The notes below the pieces were generated by a model that saw nothing but the letters and a program-made list of their open reading frames with translations, had not been told where the DNA came from and did no database searches. A program made the translations under genes and the position numbers. A DNA stretch of 64,000 nt from Actinomadura kijaniata NBRC 14229 (GTDB taxonomy: Bacteria > Actinomycetota > Actinomycetes > Streptosporangiales > Streptosporangiaceae). Positions 58,750 through 64,000 of this stretch are shown here, one piece after another (the first letter of the stretch is position 1; each line of letters opens with the position of its first letter). The DNA lies in the NCBI RefSeq assembly GCF_001552175.1, contig NZ_BCQR01000021.1, forward strand, positions 1-64,000, given 5' to 3'.

Positions 58750-58962
58750 CGGGGCCCCGGCCGCCCGTTCCAGGACGTGCGGCCGCGCGATCTCGCGGGC
58801 CCGATCCGCGTTCCACGCCTTCCCGCTGTCGCCGGTCGACCTGCGACGACGGGAGATCGGTCACTGAGCGTGATAACACCCACAACGCGGGTAATTGACC
58901 GTTCTTGTCCGTAAGATGGCGCACTGCGAATCGTGACGCCCACCCGAGGGGAGCCCGTTCCA

Positions 58963-61900
58963 GTGAGCACCGTCCTGGTTCGGCGGAAGGAACGCCGCAG
59001 GCCACCGGAGATGCCGCGCGGTGAGATCCTGCTGGAGTCTCCGCCGGAGCTGCCCGAGGTGGTCACCGACGGGTTCCGGAACGTGCTGACCATGCTGCCG
59101 ATGGCGGCCGGCACCGGCTCGATGGCGTTCATGTTCCTCAACCCCAACTCCAACCCGCTGCAGATGGTCGCGGGCGGGATGATGGGCCTGTCGATGTTCG
59201 GCATGATGTTCAGCCAGATGGGCCAGCGCAGCGGTGAGCGCAAGTCCAAGCTGAACTCCGAACGCCGCGACTACCTGCGTTACCTCGGGCAGGTCCGGAC
59301 CAAGGTCCGCAAGGCCGCCTCCCAGCAGCGCGAGGCCCTGGAGTGGTACAACCCCGACCCGTCGCGGCTGTGGTCGATCGCGATGAGCTCCCGGCTGTGG
59401 GAGCGGCGTCCCGAGGACGGCGACTTCGGGCAGGTGCGGATCGGCGCCGGCCCGCAGAAGCTCGCGGTGCAGCTGATCGCGCCGGAGACCAAGCCGGTGG
59501 AGGACCTGGAGCCGATGAGCGCGGGCGCGCTGCGCCGGTTCATGCGGACCCACTCGACGGTCCCGGCGCTGCCGGTGGCGATCAACCTGCGGTCGTTCTC
59601 CCGGATCTTCCTGTCCGGCGACGGCAACGCCTCCCGCGCGATGGTGCGGGCCCTGCTGATGCAGGCGGCGGCGTTCCACTCCCCCGACGACCTGCGGATC
59701 AGCGTCTGCACCTCGCAGGAGCAGCTCGCCCACTGGGACTGGATGAAGTGGCTGCCGCACACCCTGCACCCGACCGAGTACGACGCCGCCGGCCAGGTCC
59801 GGCTGATCGCGCCGACGATGACCGAGCTGGAGGTGCTGCTCGGCCAGGAGGTCAAGGACCGCGCCCGCTTCGTGGCCGGACGGCCGTCGGGTGAGCTGCC
59901 GCTGCACCTGATCGTCATGGACGGCGGCATGGCGTCCTACGACTCGCAGATCGCCGCCGACGGCATCGAGGGCGTGTGCGTCATCGACCTCGGGCAGACG
60001 GTGAACACCACCAGCGAGGCGGGCACCCTCCGGCTGAACGTCACGCCGGAGAAGGTCCACATGCTCAAGAAGGACCGCACCGGCAAGGACATCCCGACGT
60101 CGATCGGCAGGCCCGACCGGGTGGCGGTCCCGCAGGCCGAGGCGCTGGCCCGGCAGCTGTCGCCGTTCCGCACCAGCACCCAGGAGACCTCCGACGAGGT
60201 CGACCTGCTGGCGGCGAACATGACGCTGACCTCGCTGCTGGGCGTCGACGACGTCTACCACGTCGACCCCGCGCAGGTGTGGCGGCCGCGGGCCCAGCGC
60301 AACCGCTTCCGGGTGCCGATCGGCCTGGACTCCGAGGGCCGCCCGATCGAGCTGGACATCAAGGAGTCCGCGCAGGGCGGCATGGGCCCGCACGGCCTGT
60401 GCATCGGCGCGACCGGTTCCGGCAAGTCGGAGCTGCTGCGCACGCTGGTGCTGGGCCTGGCGATGACGCACTCGCCGGACATCCTGAACTTCGTCCTGGT
60501 GGACTTCAAGGGTGGCGCGACGTTCCTGGGGATGGAGGGCCTCCAGCACGTCTCGGCCATCATCACCAACCTGGAGGACGAGCTCCCCCTGGTCGACCGC
60601 ATGTACGACGCGCTGCACGGCGAGATGGTGCGGCGGCAGGAGTACCTGCGGCAGATGGGCAACTACGCCTCGCTGCGCGACTACGAGAAGGCCCGCCTCG
60701 ACGGCGCGGACCTGCCGCCGATGCCGACGCTGTTCCTGGTGCTGGACGAGTTCTCCGAACTGCTGTCGGCCAAGCCGGACTTCGCCGAGCTGTTCGTGAT
60801 GATCGGACGGCTGGGGCGTTCGCTGGGCGTGCACCTGCTGCTGGCCTCGCAGCGCCTCGAAGAGGGCAAGCTGCGGGGTCTGGACACGCACCTGTCGTAC
60901 CGGATCGGCCTGCGGACGTTCTCGGCGATGGAGTCGCGGGTCGTGCTGGGCGTTCCCGACGCCTACGAGCTGCCGCCCCAGCCCGGTAACGGCTACCTGA
61001 AGTTCGCGACCGAGCCGATGGTGCGGTTCAAGGCCGCCTACGTGTCCGGCCCGGTGGACGAGAAGCCCCAGCAGCAGAGCCCCAACAAGCAGAACGCCCA
61101 GATGGCGATGCAGGTCGTGCCCTACATGTCGGGCTACATCCGGCCGCAGATCGTCGAGGAGCCGAAGGCGCAGGAGCCCGCTCCGGAGGAGAGCAGGAAC
61201 AGGGCGTCGCTGTTCGACGTCGTGGTGGGCCAGCTCGCCGGGCACGGCGCGCCCGCGCACCAGATCTGGCTGCCGCCACTGGACGAGGCCCCGCCGCTGA
61301 ACGAGATGCTGCCGCCGCTGTCGGTCACCCCCGAGCACGGTCTCACCACCGCCGGGTGGGAGGGCCGCGGCAAGCTGTACGCGATGGCCGGGATCGTGGA
61401 CAAGCCCTTCCACCAGCGGCGCGACCCGTACTGGCTGGAGCTGTCGGGCGGTAGCGGCCACATCGGCATCGCGGGCGGCCCGCAGAGCGGCAAGTCCACC
61501 GCGATCCGCACGCTGATGGCGTCGCTGGCGCTCACCCACACCCCGCAGGAGGTGCAGTTCTACTGCCTGGACTTCGGTGGTGGCGCGCTGGCGGCGATGG
61601 CCGAGCTGCCGCACGTCGGCGGCATCGCCAACCGCCTGGACGCCGACCGCGTCCGCCGCACCGTCGCCGAGGTCTCCACCCTGCTGGAGAGCCGCGAACG
61701 CGAGTTCGCCGAGCGCGGCATCGACGGCATGGCCACCTACCGCCGCCTGCGCGCCTCCGGCGAGTACCACGGTGACGGCTACGGCGACGTGTTCCTGGTC
61801 GTGGACAACTGGCTGACGCTGCGCCAGGACTACGAGCAGATGGAGGACACGATCACCCAGCTCGCCGCGCGCGGGCTGAGCTACGGCATCCACGTCATGG

Positions 61901-62937
61901 CCGCCTCCAACAAGTGGACCGAGTTCCGCACCAACATCCGCGACCTGCTCGGCACCAAGCTGGAGCTGCGGCTCGGCGACCCCTACGAGTCGGAGATCGA
62001 CCGCAAGCTCGCCGACAACGTCCCGGAGAACCGTCCGGGCCGCGGTGTGTCGCGCGACGGGTTCCACTTCCTGACCGCGCTGCCGCGCATCGACGGCGGC
62101 GGCGCCGGCGACTCGCTCAACGACGGCATCCAGAAGATGTGCCGGATGATCGCCGAGAACTGGAAGGGCCCCCGGGCCCCGCAGGTGCGGATGCTGCCGG
62201 ACGTCCTGCCCGCCACGCGGCTGCCGACCCCGGCCGAGACCGGCATGCGCATCCCGATCGGCATCGACGAGGACACGCTCAGCCCGGTCTACCTGGACTT
62301 CACCACCGACCCGCACTTCCTGGCGATCGGCGACGCCGAGTGCGGCAAGTCCAACCTGCTGCGGCACATCACCACCGGCATCACCAGCCGGTACACGCCC
62401 GAGCAGGCCCGGATCATCTTCATCGACTACGGCCGTTCGCTGCTGGACGTGGCCAACACCGAGCACCAGATCGGTTACGCGGCCTCCGCCCCGGCGGCGG
62501 CGTCGCTGGTCAACGACATCCGCGGCGCGATGATGGAGCGTCTGCCCCCGGCCGACCTGACCCCGGACCAGCTGCGTTCGCGGTCCTGGTGGACGGGCGC
62601 GGAACTGTTCCTGATCATGGACGACTACGAGATGATCGCCACGTCGGACAACCCGCTGCGCCCGCTGGTGGAGCTGCTGCCGCAGGCCCGCGACATCGGC
62701 CTGCACATCATCCTGGCCCGCGCGATGGGCGGTGCGGGACGCGGCATGTACGACCAGGTCATCACCAAGGTCAAGGAGATGGCGTCGCCGGGCCTGCTGA
62801 TGTCGGGCGACAAGGACGAGGGCATGCTGATCGGCAACGTCAAGCCGCACAAGCTGCCCGTCGGCCGCGGCTACCACGTCGACCGCCGCACCGGCACCCG
62901 CCTGATCCAGACCGCCTACCGCGGCGACGAGCAGTAG
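58963..62937 (+). CDS. eccC: T7SS ATPase EccC (single-chain, three FtsK/SpoIIIE domains)
   Basis: A 1,324-residue motor of the ESX system. GTG 58963 follows GAGGGGAG; GTG 58933 would add ten residues. Near the N-terminus are two membrane helices (residues ~37-85; VLTMLPMAAGTGSMAFMFL and MVAGGMMGLSMFGMMF). Three ATPase domains follow with Walker A motifs GATGSGKS (482-489), GGPQSGKS (838-845) and GDAECGKS (1123-1130), and Walker B strands LFLVLDEF, VFLVVDNW and LFLIMDDY. The first domain has near-consensus motifs while the third has Asp-Asp-Tyr instead of Asp-Glu. EccCa and EccCb are fused as in most actinobacteria. Its own 3' hairpin follows. Confidence 0.96.
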   Translation: MSTVLVRRKERRRPPEMPRGEILLESPPELPEVVTDGFRNVLTMLPMAAGTGSMAFMFLNPNSNPLQMVAGGMMGLSMFGMMFSQMGQRSGERKSKLNSERRDYLRYLGQVRTKVRKAASQQREALEWYNPDPSRLWSIAMSSRLWERRPEDGDFGQVRIGAGPQKLAVQLIAPETKPVEDLEPMSAGALRRFMRTHSTVPALPVAINLRSFSRIFLSGDGNASRAMVRALLMQAAAFHSPDDLRISVCTSQEQLAHWDWMKWLPHTLHPTEYDAAGQVRLIAPTMTELEVLLGQEVKDRARFVAGRPSGELPLHLIVMDGGMASYDSQIAADGIEGVCVIDLGQTVNTTSEAGTLRLNVTPEKVHMLKKDRTGKDIPTSIGRPDRVAVPQAEALARQLSPFRTSTQETSDEVDLLAANMTLTSLLGVDDVYHVDPAQVWRPRAQRNRFRVPIGLDSEGRPIELDIKESAQGGMGPHGLCIGATGSGKSELLRTLVLGLAMTHSPDILNFVLVDFKGGATFLGMEGLQHVSAIITNLEDELPLVDRMYDALHGEMVRRQEYLRQMGNYASLRDYEKARLDGADLPPMPTLFLVLDEFSELLSAKPDFAELFVMIGRLGRSLGVHLLLASQRLEEGKLRGLDTHLSYRIGLRTFSAMESRVVLGVPDAYELPPQPGNGYLKFATEPMVRFKAAYVSGPVDEKPQQQSPNKQNAQMAMQVVPYMSGYIRPQIVEEPKAQEPAPEESRNRASLFDVVVGQLAGHGAPAHQIWLPPLDEAPPLNEMLPPLSVTPEHGLTTAGWEGRGKLYAMAGIVDKPFHQRRDPYWLELSGGSGHIGIAGGPQSGKSTAIRTLMASLALTHTPQEVQFYCLDFGGGALAAMAELPHVGGIANRLDADRVRRTVAEVSTLLESREREFAERGIDGMATYRRLRASGEYHGDGYGDVFLVVDNWLTLRQDYEQMEDTITQLAARGLSYGIHVMAASNKWTEFRTNIRDLLGTKLELRLGDPYESEIDRKLADNVPENRPGRGVSRDGFHFLTALPRIDGGGAGDSLNDGIQKMCRMIAENWKGPRAPQVRMLPDVLPATRLPTPAETGMRIPIGIDEDTLSPVYLDFTTDPHFLAIGDAECGKSNLLRHITTGITSRYTPEQARIIFIDYGRSLLDVANTEHQIGYAASAPAAASLVNDIRGAMMERLPPADLTPDQLRSRSWWTGAELFLIMDDYEMIATSDNPLRPLVELLPQARDIGLHIILARAMGGAGRGMYDQVITKVKEMASPGLLMSGDKDEGMLIGNVKPHKLPVGRGYHVDRRTGTRLIQTAYRGDEQ

Positions 62938-62945
62938 GCCGCGTC

Positions 62946-62993
62946 CGGAGCGGTTCGCCGTCCCGCCGGGAAAAGGGACGGCGAACCGCTCCG
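62946..62993 (+). terminator. Strong terminator after eccC
   Basis: A 19-bp perfect stem (core GGAGCGGTTCGCCGTCCC and its complement) with a 10-base loop, starting 9 bp past the eccC stop. It is the longest perfect hairpin I found in the window. Confidence 0.85.
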
Positions 62994-63098
62994 CGGTGCC
63001 CACCGGACGAATATCGAATTATGCCGGGCCGGTCGAGCCTCCCGTGCAATTCGCCAATAACGAAAAACCTCCGACGCATTTGCCCGCCTGCCCACATG

Positions 63099-63129
63099 TG
63101 GACACGTCGCGCGGTTCACTCCTATAGTG
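63099..63129 (+). promoter_or_regulatory. Candidate promoter of the EspC-like gene
   Basis: TGGACA (63099-63104), a 19-base spacer and TATAGT (63124-63129). A 10-bp palindrome CCACATGTGG (63092-63101) overlaps the -35 and could be an operator. The -35 equals that proposed for the WXG100 pair. The rest of the gap 62938-63286 shows only the eccC terminator. Confidence 0.4.
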
Positions 63130-63286
63130 GCCGCCAACGCGATCTTCACGCGCTCCCCCGTTCGGCGTCCGCGCGGAGCGGATCCCGGCCGCCCGGCGCA
63201 CCCCGTCGCCCCCCGATCCGCTCCCCGACCGCCGCCGGGTGAAAACCCGTGACCGCGCCGGGCGAGCCGGCAGAGAGGACGACACC

Positions 63287-63589
63287 GTGGGCCGGGACAT
63301 CCATGTCACATCCAAGGCGATATCCAAAGCCGGAAGCAGGCTCACCAACGATGTGAAGCCGAAGGTCACCAAGGCCAGGAACGAGGTCGACAAGACCAAT
63401 GTCGACCCCCCCGCCTTCGGCCTCATCGGCATGGGCATCTGGGCCGGACACAACGAGATGCAGAATTACACCCGCAATTACCTCCAGGCCGCCGCCGACG
63501 CGCTCGACCGGATGGACGCCCAACTCCAGGAGGTCGCCAAGGCCTGGAAGAACGCGGAGGACAAGAGCACCACCAAGGTGCAGGGCTGA
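63287..63589 (+). CDS. EspC-like T7SS target protein
   Basis: A 100-residue helical protein, GTG 63287 seven bases after AGAGGA. It is basic at the N-terminus (DIHVTSKAISKAGSRLTND), with a short turn region PPAFGLIGMGIWAGHNEM and a long C-terminal helix YLQAAADALDRMDAQLQEVAKAW. The size, the FG-containing turn and the closing helix resemble EspC-family (type VII target) proteins, which act as secreted partners or needle-like filaments in ESX-1. It is probably co-transcribed with the WXG-like gene 28 bp downstream. Confidence 0.75.
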   Translation: MGRDIHVTSKAISKAGSRLTNDVKPKVTKARNEVDKTNVDPPAFGLIGMGIWAGHNEMQNYTRNYLQAAADALDRMDAQLQEVAKAWKNAEDKSTTKVQG

Positions 63590-63617
63590 CGGCGGCGTTT
63601 CCCCGGAGGAGAATTCA

Positions 63618-64000
63618 GTGGCAGCCAACATTCCGGTCAACAGTCTGATCAAGCTGGCCATGGGCCAGTTCTCGACCTCCACGGGCATCGCCCAGTCCGC
63701 CGGCTTCACCCTGCTCGCGTCGGCCACCGCCATCGCGAACGTCCCCGGCATGTTCCAGTCCGCCGCCGAGTGGATGACCCTGCAGAACAGCATCGACGAG
63801 ATCAAGAGCAATCTCGACCAGGTCTACGTCGACGTGAAGGGCGACTGGATCGCCGAGGACCGCGACTCCTTCAGCGAGGCGGTCCAGGCGTTCAAGAAGG
63901 AACTGGACGACGTCAAGAGCTACCTGCTGTCGGTCAACATGCTCATGGAGACCGTCGCCACCACCTACGCCGGGCTCTGGCTGGCCCTGGCCGCGCTGGC
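63618..64000 (+). CDS. WXG-like T7SS substrate, N-terminal part (truncated by window)
   Basis: A GTG at 63618 follows GGAGGA; the frame is open to the window end, 127 codons. The N-terminal ~60 residues are hydrophobic-helical (QSAGFTLLASATAIANVPGM), followed by a helical hairpin whose turn reads VKGDWIAEDRDSFSEAV, a WXG-like Trp without the Gly. A second hydrophobic helix begins at the edge (LLMETVATTYAGLWLALAALA region). This is probably the N-terminal helical domain of a longer secreted protein. Its operon partner is the EspC-like gene. Confidence 0.7.
   Translation, partial: MAANIPVNSLIKLAMGQFSTSTGIAQSAGFTLLASATAIANVPGMFQSAAEWMTLQNSIDEIKSNLDQVYVDVKGDWIAEDRDSFSEAVQAFKKELDDVKSYLLSVNMLMETVATTYAGLWLALAAL

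Noticed and set aside
58860..58920. TTGACC and TAAGAT upstream of eccC as a promoter
   Set aside because: The two boxes are only 11 bases apart, too close for a sigma-70-type promoter.
58861..63003. Minus-strand open frame of 1,380 codons
   Set aside because: Antisense to eccC; no domain, shadow composition.
1..64000. tRNA, rRNA, CRISPR or insertion sequences
   Set aside because: I saw no cloverleaf, rRNA-like, direct-repeat/spacer or transposase signature anywhere in the window.

Overview
This window comes from a very GC-rich actinobacterium. The evidence is many GTG (and a few TTG) starts, strong third-position G/C, long antisense open frames, proline-rich membrane anchors, and a mycobacterial-style type VII secretion system (T7SS/ESX). 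The gene set looks like a member of the Streptosporangiales/Thermomonosporaceae (Actinomadura-like). That placement is an inference from gene content, not a database match.

Region 1 (1-10.3 kb): a truncated membrane protein, an XRE-type membrane-anchored regulator, then a divergently transcribed cell-surface glycan cluster. On the minus strand are wecB (UDP-GlcNAc 2-epimerase), a coiled-coil/CgeB-like protein, two tandemly duplicated 44-residue ORFs, and a tandem double glycosyltransferase; every junction overlaps. On the plus strand are a GT4 glycosyltransferase, wecC (UDP-ManNAc dehydrogenase) and another GT4. WecB plus WecC should supply UDP-ManNAcA for a surface polymer.

Region 2 (10.3-24.8 kb): a membrane-anchored Asp-box beta-propeller with four TxxD repeats, a DUF4434-like secreted TIM-barrel protein, a methyltransferase/coiled-coil/CgeB/GT2 fusion, a protein resembling the C-terminal half of DUF6177, a Pro-rich single-pass membrane protein, a DUF1266 protein, a sulfotransferase + CysQ pair and an MFS exporter.

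Region 3 (24.9-42.5 kb): a P450, then an AT-richer gap with a clear promoter that feeds a YbaB-like protein, a WXG100-like protein and a giant 3,578-residue polymorphic toxin. From N to C the toxin carries a CpnT-like secretion domain, a caspase/CPD-like module, a PD-(D/E)XK-like domain, an ADP-ribosyltransferase (ExE), a decayed caspase-like module, a second ADP-ribosyltransferase (QxE), a third caspase-like module and a terminal PD-(D/E)XK-like domain. Downstream are candidate immunity/chaperone genes, a small expanding family of shuffled modules, and an Imm49 gene.

Region 4 (42.7-64 kb): the T7SS core. On the minus strand lie eccD, eccB, two WXG100 genes, a third small helical protein, an EspB-like Gly/Pro-rich protein, mycP followed by a decayed subtilase remnant, then (after a small TetR/methyltransferase island) an EspI-like MinD ATPase and the N-terminal half of DUF6177. 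On the plus strand lie a second YbaB-WXG-toxin module, whose toxin frame is cut by a single UGA, its likely immunity gene, eccC, an EspC-like protein and a truncated WXG-like protein. No eccE or eccA is visible here; they may lie beyond base 64000.
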